Part shown: positions 1 to 12,600 of the stretch, piece after piece
Layout of the letters: every line of letters begins with the position of its first letter
Position numbering within the stretch: the stretch's first letter is position 1
Assembly: GCA_032164245.1 (NCBI GenBank)
Contig: JAVMKO010000005.1
Location: 59,753,442-59,817,441 of the forward strand
Reading direction: 5' to 3'
Origin: Sternotherus odoratus
Taxonomy: Eukaryota > Chordata > Testudines > Kinosternidae
Length of the DNA stretch: 64,000 nt
Notes under the pieces: model-generated
Seen by the model: only the letters and a program-made list of their open reading frames with translations
What the model was told of the DNA's origin: nothing
The model's database searches: none
Made by a program: the position numbers and the translations under genes

Positions 1-416
1 GCTAAATGTTTGACTCTCCCATTTACTTCACTGAGTGTTTTGCCTAAGAAAGGACTGAGGGCCTGATCTGGTGAGATGCTAAACTCAATGGGATTTGAAG
101 ATGCCCAGCATCTTGCAGGGCTGGACACTGAATACGCAAAGCAGGACTTTGCCCAACTTGCTTATATGTACATGACATAACCATGCTCTCCAAGGTTTCT
201 TTGGCATCTAGTGCATTAAGTCCTTGGTCTGGCTCCCATGTAAATTAGTGGTGAAACTCCCATTGGCTCTAATGGTGCAGGCCTGGTCTACTAACGTGTG
301 TTTAGTCTATGCTCTTCTGCTAGAAATACAGGCGGAGGACACAATTTAATCTGTAGAACAATATGATGAGAACAGCCAAATTGGCAGAAGGATCAAAAGA
401 ATAACTAAACACACAC

Positions 417-635
417 CTGTGGCCCCCCAATGACAAAACGCCCACTGGGCTGAAGGTGGTAAATTGTTTTCTCGTCCAAGTATTTGGCAGGAACGACAGG
501 TTTAATCACACGGTCTCTCAGGGCTTTGCGCATGTACTCCAGCGAGATGGTTTCATCATGCTGCACAGATATCACAATGGTGTGAACACGGACCGGGGTG
601 ACGGCTCCATTTTTCTGGGTGTACTGAACAGTGAC
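417..635 (-). CDS. MAT1A: MAT1A coding exon 6
   Basis: This 219-bp exon encodes 73 residues from [12 protein letters not shown] through [12 protein letters not shown] to GRFVIGGPQ (residues 185-257). The strand that carries [10 protein letters not shown] is strongly conserved across MATs. The acceptor is TTCAG and the donor is CAG|GTGTGT. The next exons would be to the left of the window. Confidence 0.95.
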
Positions 636-3600
636 CTGAATATGAACGCGGGGGTAAAAGAAACAGCTGCATGATACATTACCATATTGTGTATATATAC
701 CACACCAGGCAGTACAATAGCAGATGCACAGGATGGTGCTTGTGGTAACACAGAGACAACTGTTTTGTGTCTGAGGAATGAAGTGTATGGTTTTCACGTT
801 TGCTAAATACATTGGTGAGCAAAGATGACCCAAAAATCACATACAAAGCAAATATTTTACCTCCATGCACCATGCAGTCTCCAGTGACACCCTTAGCCAA
901 ACATACTAAGACTGGGATTTTCAAAGGAGCCTAAATCAGTTAGACGCTCAAATCCCATTGAAATTAAAATCCTCCAGTGAAAACCACAGCCTTAATTCAT
1001 AGGCACTGATGAACCAGATTTGCCCTTTAGATTTCCTGACATGTTTTCAGGCATCAGGGAAGACCCAACTCCAGGTACTCCAGGGTTAAATGTTTCTTCA
1101 GTGCTATGCAGGGTCATGTCAGACATCCAGGTGCATGCTAACAGTTTTTAGACACTCAGGAGCTTGTATCCTAAGCAGAGGAACTGCTTTCTATGCAATC
1201 AGCAGGAAGCTGAAGTCAGACTATAGGTTATAATGAGGAAATCTTGGATTGTCCACTTAAACACCATTCTGAACTGAACAAATAGCAGTAATTGAATATT
1301 GGAAAAAGAAATCCAGGGGGTTTTGGGTAAAACAGTGGCTTTCCTGAACCAGACAGATAGTCATTAATAGCCTGCAGAGATCAGGACTTCATGGCTCCTC
1401 TATTGAGCAAAGGGACATGCTCAGTGAAAGCAATATTTACCTGTGTCTTAGAGTCAGGTCTAAGCCAAGGGAGATCACCACTGTGTCTCAGCTCCGCTAA
1501 CTTGAAGTTCAATTTGTGAGCGAGGACAATAGTGAGAGGCATACATTCTTCTGTCTCGTCTGTTGCATAGCCAAACATCAACCCCTATAATGGGAGAGGA
1601 GGGATAGATTTTGAATCACAGGGGCAAGCAGGGCTTTCAATCCTGTTAAATTATTAATATGAGCATTACAGATGTACCACAAAATTTCACCTGAGGCAAA
1701 CAGGGCCCTACAATTACTTGTTATTGTTGTTAATATTGGTGTTACTGTAGCATCGGACGGTCTACACTGCCAAGTTTTTTTGCAGTGCTGTAATAAAACC
1801 ACCCCAACGAGAGTGATAAGGCTTTTTGCACAAATGTTTTATTGCCAAGGTGCCAGTGTAAACACCTGGCTTAGTCTTAGTGCTATGCCTGGTCTCCGGA
1901 GATGTCCCACAACACCTTCAGTGACCTCTCTGCTTATGGCAGAACCTGAGCTCCTGTTGCTTGGAGCTCATGGCCCTCCCCCCTTACCATGCCGCTCCAA
2001 GCAACAGGAACTCAGGTCCCACCAGAGCCACGCCGCTGCAGTGCTGTCCCTCCAGGCCACTCCCGGACGCGGCGAGCTGAGGCACTGGAGGGGATGGGGG
2101 AATGTGGGGGCTGGGCCGGGGGGAACCTCCCTCACTGGGAGGTCACGGGAGCCGCACAAGATAAGCTTGCCCACCCCTGCATTAGGGTGTGCCTGGGAAC
2201 ACCCGGCATACCTTGTGTGCACACCTATGGCCCGTTCATTCATACACATATGCTCCCTGTCACACATTCTCCCTCCCAGCCCCACACTTCAGATGGAAAG
2301 CAGCTAGCAATCTAGCAGGAAGTACATGGAATGATGGAATTGAGAAACCTGGATCATGTGACACTGTATCTGCTCCATGAGGCATTGCAAACCCTTCCCA
2401 AACTACCCTGCAGCCAGTTGCACAATGGGATAGCTATCGAGAGTGTACTGCTCTCTTTGCCTTTGCAAGAGGTGCTAGTGTGGATGCGCTCCAGTGACAC
2501 AAGGAGTAGTGTGGACAGTCAACAGTGATTTAATTACAGCCCTTTAATAATAGTGGTATCACTTTTGGCCAAGAAAACCTGTCAGTATAGACAAAGACTT
2601 AGAGACCTCAATTGAGATCAGGCCCTCACTGTGCTAGGCACTCCCTAAACACATAATCAGAGACAGTTCCTGCCCCAGTAGTTTTCAGTTTTTGTTAACA
2701 TATTTTCAATTTTCGGCTGAAAATTCTGTGACAGAACCTCAAACTTTTCTATGGCAATCAGACATTTTCCGTGGCAATTTGTGTTTTATTAAATAACAGC
2801 TTGGATGGAAAATTTTCAACCTGCCCTATTGGCAAGGGCTATACCCAGATAATACAAGTGATTTATCTAATTGCAAAAATGGAAATAAAATATGCGGACA
2901 TATTTTGGACCCACGCCTTGCTTCTTTCTTAGGCAGAACTCCATAATGAGTAAGGTGGCCTGGATAGGGTTAGAAATATGGCTTGCGGCTAGGGCTGACG
3001 CTTGTCCAGGTTTTCCCAGGATCACCTCTTTTTTGAGGTAGCTGTTCTCAGAAATCTATAACCATGGTCAGTATACACCACCAGCTGCCTGATTCATGGG
3101 CTCAGGATCATCCCAGATGTCCCAGTTTTTTCTATCTCAGAGGCGACAACCCTATCTTAGGCCTCCATTAATGAATGTCATCACAGTATGCCTGAAGAGG
3201 TCAAAGCTGGGAGTTAGCAGGGATATTTCCTTGGTGTTCCTGCTTTCTGTCAGGCAGTCCAAGGGAATGGCAGCTCATAAATGGAATTATTTAAGTACTG
3301 TAGAGAGGAAGCATGGCAAAGTGCTTAGGACTTGGGAGACCAGAGTTCAGTTCCCTGCTTTGACCTGGTAATAGTCGTTTTGTCTCTCAGTGCCTCAGTT
3401 CCACACCTGTTACACGGGGACAGTAGCACTGCCCTTCCTCACAAGGGTGCTGCAAGGATAAATACATTAAAATGTATAAGGTGTTCAGCTCCTGCAGTAA
3501 TTAGAGCCATGTTAGTACCTAAGACAGATGCATTTCTATTTGGTCCCCCTGCTGATAGAAATGAATGTTAATTTAGTCCTCATGAGGATTTGGGAGTAAT

Positions 3601-6600
3601 ATTACTTTGGTTCCAAGGCTCTATGATGGTTCTATTACAATTCTCAACAACATTACCATACACTAGATCTTACTGCTAATGAGAACCACTGTAAATGTTA
3701 AACACACATTCATAGTGGCTTCGGTTGGAGTTGCAGGATTTTTATGCTCTTGGGGAGAAACTGTAATCATCTCCACTGGCTATTCAGTTCACAGAAATAG
3801 GACTTAGACGGTCTTAATTATGTGGAATGCCCATTATGCTAAAACTGATCCCTGCCTCTGGGAAATAAGTGAGAGTTACAAATGATTGGGCAGAATTGCC
3901 TTCATTTTTCAAATACTGCCCTCCTGCTCATGCTTGAAACAGAGAATACCTTTTTACAACATCAATGCTCCAGAATTATGTAAACATGGCATGATCTTAT
4001 ATGATTTTGTTTATTTGTTTGTTATTTACTTAGGTCATCTTACTGGGCAAGTCCTGCTTCAAAAGGAAATATGTGATTAATCTAACTCTACTAAGACAGA
4101 ATGATGAAGCGTACTTGAAAAAGCTATCTTTGCTAAGCTTTAGGGCCCAGATCTTTAGCTGGTGTAAACGGTCACAGCTCCATTGACTTAGTGGAGGATC
4201 TGCTACATGGTCTACTGTTTGGATCAAAATGGTTCTTGGTGTAACTCACTGAAGTCAAAGAAGCTACACCAGTGATTAATTTGGCCCTGTGTGTCCCATG
4301 GGAGCTCCATCAATGTATTCACACACATGTGCATTTTATTCTGTGATAGCACAGGATGAGATTGGGAAAATTCTCATGAACTGTGACCATGCTGGTTTTG
4401 ATTTAGAAAATTTGACAATGGGACGAGTAAACCCTCACTTTCTAACCCTAACCTTTTCAGAAGAAATGTTTTCATTTTAAGACGATACAGTGATCCTCCC
4501 TCTCCTAGCACTGGGAGTAAACAAAGCTGGGAGTGTACTAGCAGGATGAATGTGGAGTGTGTTTTATTTTATTATTGTTTTCATAAACAGGGATGACTAC
4601 CTGGTCACCAGCACCAACATCCTCTTCATTCCTGTACAGATGAACACCTTGGGCAATATCAGGTGACTGTTGTTCCAATGCCACCAGAACATTGCAAGTC
4701 TTGTAGTCAAACCCTGTTAAGAAGACGACACAGGAGTAAATTAATTTCCCTTCATAACGAAGCCCAGTTACATGGAAACATATGCCAGGAATTCCAATCC
4801 TGGACAACAGTGCCTTCAAAACTCAGATTCTGCCTGCTATTTGCTTTTACATGTTTATCAATGCAACTATTCTAATGTGTTCTTCTTCCCCGTTCAACCT
4901 CACAGCAAGATCTCATCTCTCTTAGCTGCTTAGCCACAGGCATTTAGTCTAAAGCAATGCTCAGGAAAGTTCCAAACAGCATGAAAAGTAAGAAATCACA
5001 AGAGAGAAAATGTATGATCACAGCTGCTATGGTCCTTCCCCAACAGGGCTTACACATGCTATTTCATCACTGGAAGGGTATAAACACCAAGAAGGGAGAG
5101 TGTAAGGAAATATCTCTAGGGATAATGAATCAGATTATGTTAAGTAAAGGACCATCTGAATATCAAGAATCTTATCAGGGCCATCTGTCAGACTGCAATA
5201 TTCTCCCCAGGGAAATGGCAGAATCCCCATCACAGGAGCTCTTTAAAGCTGAACTAGACAAAATACTCAGTAGAACATCTTAGGGTACAATCCTGTGTTG
5301 ATGGAAACATAAAGATAACACTATAGATATAGTTCATCTGTAATTTCTCGGATTCTGGAACATCAATCCAAGGCTCAGTAACAGAGCCATTAGCATTGCT
5401 AATATTTTCTCTCTGACCACTATATCTAATGGAAAAACCCAACAGCAGAGCAACTCCTGACAAATAGCATGATCTATGTACAGTTGGAGTTAATATTTTG
5501 GGAAACTCTATGACAACACTAAAGGCCCACTGTATTTTCTGACAAATAGATACTTTCAGCAAATTCTCCTCTTGGTAGATCTCCGCTCTGATATTCTGTT
5601 TTCCATGTATTCAAGGATCTCCCATGAGGGTCAATGGGAGATCCACACATATAGCAGCTTTGAGATTTGATCTGGATCTGAAAGCAGAGCTTTGCCTTCA
5701 AAGGGCAAGTTGAAAAGTTTATAAAAAATTGTCAAGGACTCGCAGAATATTATGGCAGAATTTCTCTCATTTTCTTCCCCAGGTGTGTAGGAGATAGTCA
5801 GCTTTTCCCTATGCTCACCTCTCCCAAAATTCCTGACAGCTGCTTACCAAATCTAGGATCAACAAATATACACCCATACATCAAATATACACATCCAGAC
5901 AAGTGTCCACTTGAAGAACACTCCACACCCTCTTTCCTTTAAGTAGTCTGTGATAGGAAAGAATTCCATAAAGGAAAAAGTTGTAAGCAATTCTGCCCCC
6001 TTTAGCTTTTCTCCTATAATTTCTAGGGCAGGGTTTTTGCCTGGGTTAACTATGGGTCCACGCTGCTTTGGTGGTAAGGAGGTAAAAGAGGAGATTTCTA
6101 CACTACTGGATCTGGCAGTATTTTCTGAGAGCAATGTTATTAATGTTACATAATATTCTGCTTTTGGAGCCAACTTGCAGACGTGCTTTTACAGCACTCT
6201 CCCACCATTCTCTCTTCAGAAATCTTGTACCAACAGATTATATCAACCAGCAAGTACTGCTAACAAAAGGTGTGGGTTTTTTTAACATACTTAATCTTCA
6301 TGGTAATTGTAAAACATTTACAATACGTAAATACTATGATACGTTTATAGAGATTGCAAACTGGATGTTGAAATGTCTCTCGGATATAAAACACTGTTTT
6401 TTTCATCATTAATACACTCCACCATGCTATGAAATGTACTTTGATTGTAAGGTTCTCAGGGCAGGGATTGTCTTTTTGTTCCATGTTTGTACAGCGCCTA
6501 GCACAATGGGGGCCTGGGCTATGATTGCAGTGCCTAGGTTCTACTGTAATATATATAAATAATTAAATGATAACAATAATACAAATTCACTGTCTTCTCT

Positions 6601-9600
6601 TTCCACTCCATCTGACCAATTTATATTAGTCTGGTTGTCATTTGAATAACATGCAAGATGTAAGGAGTTAAACTGAGAAATAAATTCTATAGCAAAACGT
6701 TAGCAGGTACTCTGCCAACATGCTCCAGTTCAAAAAATTTCCTAGCTGCCTTGGCCTGCTGTGCATTTTAACCATACAATGAATAGTTTCTCCTCGGTAT
6801 GTGATGGAGTCAGAATGTTTCCCTCATGACAGTGTTTGAGTAGCTCCTAGCCTAGAGTAGGATTTGATCAGGCTTGCAGAAGCACAAGTATGCAAGTGGA
6901 GACAGACCTGTTCTGCAGCTACTCACTGACTGGCCCACCATGTTGGCAAGAAACAGGATTCCTGGAATTTTTTCACCAACCTTTAGCTGAATCATCATAG
7001 CCAATTTGCTTAATGGTGTCTCGAACTACTCGCTGATAGTCAACAACGGCGAGGGATGTGATCTCCCCACACAGCAGCACCATCCCTGTTTTACATACTG
7101 TCTCTACAGAGAGCAGGAAGACAGAAAGAAGGAAAAGGGATAAGGGAGAGCTGGATAACTCAACATACTATTGGAAAGAACTCCGCTTCTAGCAACGGTG
7201 AATTCTGAACCCCTACTGAATACAAATAACATAGGTAGTTATTGCTCCCATCTCCATAATATTAGTTCCTCACACATATGGATCCATTTATCCTCATTAC
7301 ACCCCTTGAGGGAGGGAAGGGCTAGTATGCTGGGGAAACTGAGGCACAAAGCAATTTGGTGACTTCTTCAAGGTCACACAGGAAGTTTGGAACAATGTAG
7401 GAACTGAACGGAGATTCCAGAGCATCATTCCAGTGCTTTTACTAGAAAAGCATCCTTATACTCTGCTTACAGAGTAAGTTTGGGCCCAACAATCCACGCT
7501 AATGGCCCACTGGTTTGCAACCTTGCCTCCATTTTAAGGAGAGAGGCCCAGATTCTCAAAGATCCTGTCTCCTATTCATTCCAATGGGAGTTAAGCACTA
7601 CGGTTGAGGAAGTGGGCCAGAGAGACCAAAAACTAGTGGCTGTTTTTTCATGAATGCACAAAGCCAAGTTCACACAAGCCCCAATTAAACTCCATTTTGA
7701 GATCTTATGTGGAACACAGGCCAACTGCCTAATCTCACCACCAGGTGTGAAGGTTAAGGGGGGAAAGGGTCATTTCCATCATGAAAATGATGCCATTGGC
7801 CATTTACATATCTGAGAATTTGGAGACATTTTGCTGACTTTCAGCTGTTTCAACATTTAACAACAACTGGCAGACGTAACTAAAACAGGGTCAAAACATT
7901 TTTCTTTATGACGAGCTGCCAGGAAAACATCCAGAGTTAGCAATGAAAAATTTAAAGTATCTAAAAAGCTAAATAAGTGTACTTTGCTACAAATGGTCCC
8001 AGTTTCTTTGGATGATTGACTGTAGTGGAATTAAATCTCCTTTCCTCTGGAATACTAATTACATTTACAAAGTTAATTCTACCATTGGTTTGGTTATTTT
8101 AAGCTCTTGCTACAGTCCTCAAACACTCGACTGTACTTTCAAAATTTCTTTGAGAAATAATGTAGAGATGCTGTATAATTGTTTGTTCAGATCTTTTTTT
8201 GTTTTGCTGTACATATATTTTTGAACACAATAATTAGAATAAAAAATGAACAGGCACATGTTGTCATCAACCTCCTACATTTATTACAAAGGGGGAATTA
8301 CAAGCAAGTGATAGTAAAGCAGTTGCTTTTCCATCAAGTCTAAGTGACAGAAGAAAATGTGTGTGTCCTTACCACAAGCAACCTTGGCATCTGGATCTTG
8401 TTGAAGATGGGCATCTAGCACAGCGTCGCTGATCTGATCACAGATCTTATCTGAAGGAGAACAGAGCAATGTGTCTAAAAACAGTGTCCTCTACAGAAAA
8501 TATGGATGGTTGACATCCCAGTGATGTAGAAAATAGTTTGTGGGAGCTATTTTTTGCTTATCTATCTGTCTAGCTAGCTAGTTATCATACTTATATGGCC
8601 CCATTACTTTAGTAGCTAAGTTTATACATATTTTTAAAACCACATGACACATTGTCAAGGCAAAGAAGATGCACAGTGATGGTGCCTCAACCTGTTCAGC
8701 ATCAGAGGCAGAATGGCATTTATTTGGTGATGTAAATTAGCACTGAATACAACTTTACCTGCCCGTTTTGCCTGTTGACTTAAGGGTGAAAAATGACAGG
8801 AACAGTGTTTCCAACAAGACAATATTCAACTATTAGTATGACCCCCCTCCAGACCAACAGAGAGTAGAATACATTTCTAGGTAATACAACAGTTGAAGCC
8901 TGAGAAAGAGACTTTGGGGAAAAAAACTTTATAATTTTTTTAAACATCGTAGACATTCTCGATTGTTTGAGGACAAATATTTGATGATTCCTATTGTCCT
9001 CCACAGCCGCTTCCCCATAATCCCCACACTCTACTAAGTGGGAAAGAGAGATGGGGTCGAATTGGGGGAGGGAACAGGAGGGGATTACAAATTGATATTC
9101 ACTGAAGGCACAAAATGTCCAGGGCCAGTCCTAGATATGTTTGAGGTTATGCACCAAGCAAAGATCCCAGCTTCTTCTTTTGCTAAACAGAGATATTTTC
9201 ATTTGATTTTGCTTTCACGTCTCTCTCCAAATAAATAAAGCGTATTAATAGAAGATGTATCCACAATCGAAAAAGCAGCATCTGGAACAGCCAATTCCCC
9301 CCAGCCAGAAAATGGTAGTTTGCCTCATCTTATTCAATAGGATTTTATTTTTCCTAACTGGTTTATTAATAAGTTCAGTTATTTAATGCAATTGCAGCAT
9401 GATTTCAAGTGACTACATAAGTTAATTCCTCCATGGTACCTCAACAGATATGTATGGATTTGTATGAAATCAGTGTTTTGCGGAGGAGCATAATTTGTGA
9501 CACTGAAATATTTATATTATAGCCAAAGGTGTAAATTCAGCTACAGTTCGTAGAGTGACAAGTGAATGCTCAGATAAGGATGTCATTTGTGGGAGGGTAA

Positions 9601-12600
9601 TTTTATCTCCTGCATCAACCACATTAAAAATGAATGGAAAAAATTGAATCTGGACTTAAATTCTCTGGCTCTCTTCCCCCCCTCCCCCCCCCCCCCAAGA
9701 GTTGGAGGTGTTTGGATCTGGGGGGTTTAGCTCGGTCTATTACAAAGAGAGGAGCCAGATGTAATATTTGGAATCGAACCAAAGCAACCCTGCAAAGAAA
9801 GTTTGGGAGCATCTGGCTATAGGGTTTTGGTTCACACTGATCTCTATTTGCTATCTTGGAATCTGCCATTGACACAAAAAGCAAGAGCCAATGTTTCCAG
9901 GACAAAGGCAAAAATTAAAGATACAAATTCTCAGTTTGAGTACTTGGGTGAAGTGCAGAGGGGCTGGGGATGTGAAATCCACACACCCTAGTAGCCAGGG
10001 AACACAGGGCTAGTGAGTGGGGCTGCTGTGAAGCCCTGTTCTCCTATTGACAGCTAATATTCCAGCTGTAGGTCCTCACACCATTTGCATGAGATGTCAT
10101 TTCCACCAGATCTGTATAAATCCCCACTGCAGTAGGGCTAATATAATGACCCTTTTTGCAGCACTTGGGCGGTCTGCAGGAACCCTCATGTGGCCGTTCC
10201 ATCCCTAGTCTCCCACATCACCCGTGTGGCACTCACTTACCTTGTGCAGCTCTCCATGCCACGGATGAATGTCATATATTGATACTTTCATGAGAAAAGT
10301 CTCAATGGCCCACTAGATTAAACACTCCTCTATGTGAGCGTGGGCTGCAGACTGAAATGTTTTGGATTTTGCATGGGCATGGAAATTTGTGACTGAGAAA
10401 ATCTTTAATGTCTACAATATTTGTTGAGTGTCAGTAGATAAAGATAGTTCTATGCCTAAGGGACATACTTTTTATAGCCAAATGCCACATCATATGTCTA
10501 GGAACAAAAAATGTAGGCTGTACTTATAGGACTGTATCCTGAAAAATAGTGACTCTGAGAAGGACTTAGGGTCATGGTAGATAACGAACTGAACATGCAC
10601 TCTCAGTGTAATGCTGTGGCCTAGAAAATGACTGTGATCCCTGGATATATAAGCAGAGGAATACTGGGTAGAAGTGGGGCGGTGATATTATGTGTGCATC
10701 TAGCCTTATTAAGTTCAATCTATTTTGATAAGCTAGTCAAAATAAAGTTAAGATGTAAGTTGGTCTAGAGTATCTCCATGCATGGGAAGACAATTTCTGA
10801 TGGGAGAAGGCTTTTCAGTCTAGCAGACAATGGCATAACAAGATGCAATGGATGGAAGATTAAATGAGATTCAGATTGGAAATAAGATGAAAAATCTTAA
10901 CAGTGGGGAACTGTTATTGGAACAAATCTAGTAACGGACGTGGTGAATTCTCTGCCATTTAAAATATTTAAATCAAGATAGGATATCATTGTGAAAGATA
11001 TGCTCTAGTTCAGCCAAAAATTATGTGCTTGATGCAGGAACTACTGGGTGAAATTCTGTGACCTCTGTTATAAAGGAGGTTAAACCAGATGATCATAATG
11101 GTCCCTTCTGACTTTATTAATCTGTGTTGCTATTTTAATTTATTTTAAAATAATTTCATCTCATCTGCCATGCTGAGAGCATCCCTCTGACTTAAATTAG
11201 GCTGAATAACATTCTCAATCTGATTATTATCATTAGTTATACAACCTGAAGATTATTGATTAATCGAGATTCAGGTTTACTGGTTATCACATGAGAGAGT
11301 GCAATCTACCTGATTGATCAGCTGATCCATACATTTCAGAAAATTCAGCTGCCTATTAGTTTTGGTCTCTAATTTAAAGTTCAGCATTCCTGCTGATTCC
11401 ATTTAGCAGGATTTGCATTTAATGGATTCTGCTATTGAAGTTTCTGATCTCAGCTGTCCAAGTCTTTTTCATTAGCTCCTAAATATGACAGGATATGTTG
11501 CATCATCATGATCTTATTACTGCTTTACCCGTCTCTGGAAATGCATTATCATGCACAACGTCAATAAAAATGTAACAAACTTTTCTAATAGATACATAGT
11601 AAGCCCCTAGGACCATGCACAACATACAGTCCTTTCCCCTAATTTGAGAACAAGGGGAACAGTACAGTGATTTGAAGGTAGAACTCCCTGTCCATGATTC
11701 CCTTCACTTGTCTCATGAGTTTACTAGACCAAATAAATAAATAAAACAACACCCTATCAGAGCAAGAACATCTCAGATTGTCCAAAGAGAATTATGGTTG
11801 GGAATTTTCATCCAGAAACCCAGTCATCTTGTAGATGGAGTTCCTAGAGCAGATGTGCTGATTGTGTAGAGCAGGGGTCTCCAAACTACGGCCCAAGGGC
11901 CACATCTGGCCCACAGCTTCAATTTGTCCGCCCCCCAACCTGATTTAGAATTTAATGCAACACTGACACAGTAGTGTTTTTTATGATTTGCATATATTTT
12001 GTATATTTTTGCATATATTTAATTTTTTCCCCACAGTCGCTTTGGCCCGCAAAGCCCTTTCAGAAATCTAATGTGGCCCTCGTCTCATAAAGTTTGGAGA
12101 CCCCTGGTGTAGAGAAACAGGAGGTACACAGTGAATAATTTAAGCCTGCTATATGACTTCCTGATACTTCATGGAAAACTCTGAAAGGCGTTCCATTTGG
12201 AGGCAATTCTGCTTAAAGTTACATCAGCCATTTTGGGTGGAGATGAGAGTTTAGTTTTAAGTGCCAAAGTGGGACTTGGTAGGCACTGTGACTCAGGGAG
12301 AACAATGCCTTCCACAGCATAATGCACCATCATCAAAGAGATGCAGCATGGCTTCCCTTTCTTGGCCAGAGGGTTTCTTGGCCTGTCAGTTCTCCTGTAC
12401 AATTCAAAGTAGAGCAGATCTTAAATGGTTTGGGACCTGGTGACCTGATAAACCAGCTCACTTCCCATATGCAGCTGTGCTTAGTGGAGGTGCTTGAACT
12501 GGAATTTACTCTCCTCTTTAGTCTACCAGAACCCAGGTTTGTTAACTTTTTAGGAACAACATACCACTTTTGCAACACCCATCTTTATTTTGAGATGTTT

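Noticed and set aside
1672..2307. 211-codon open frame on the plus strand
   Set aside because: Inside a probable MITE in a MAT1A intron; low-complexity and no motif.
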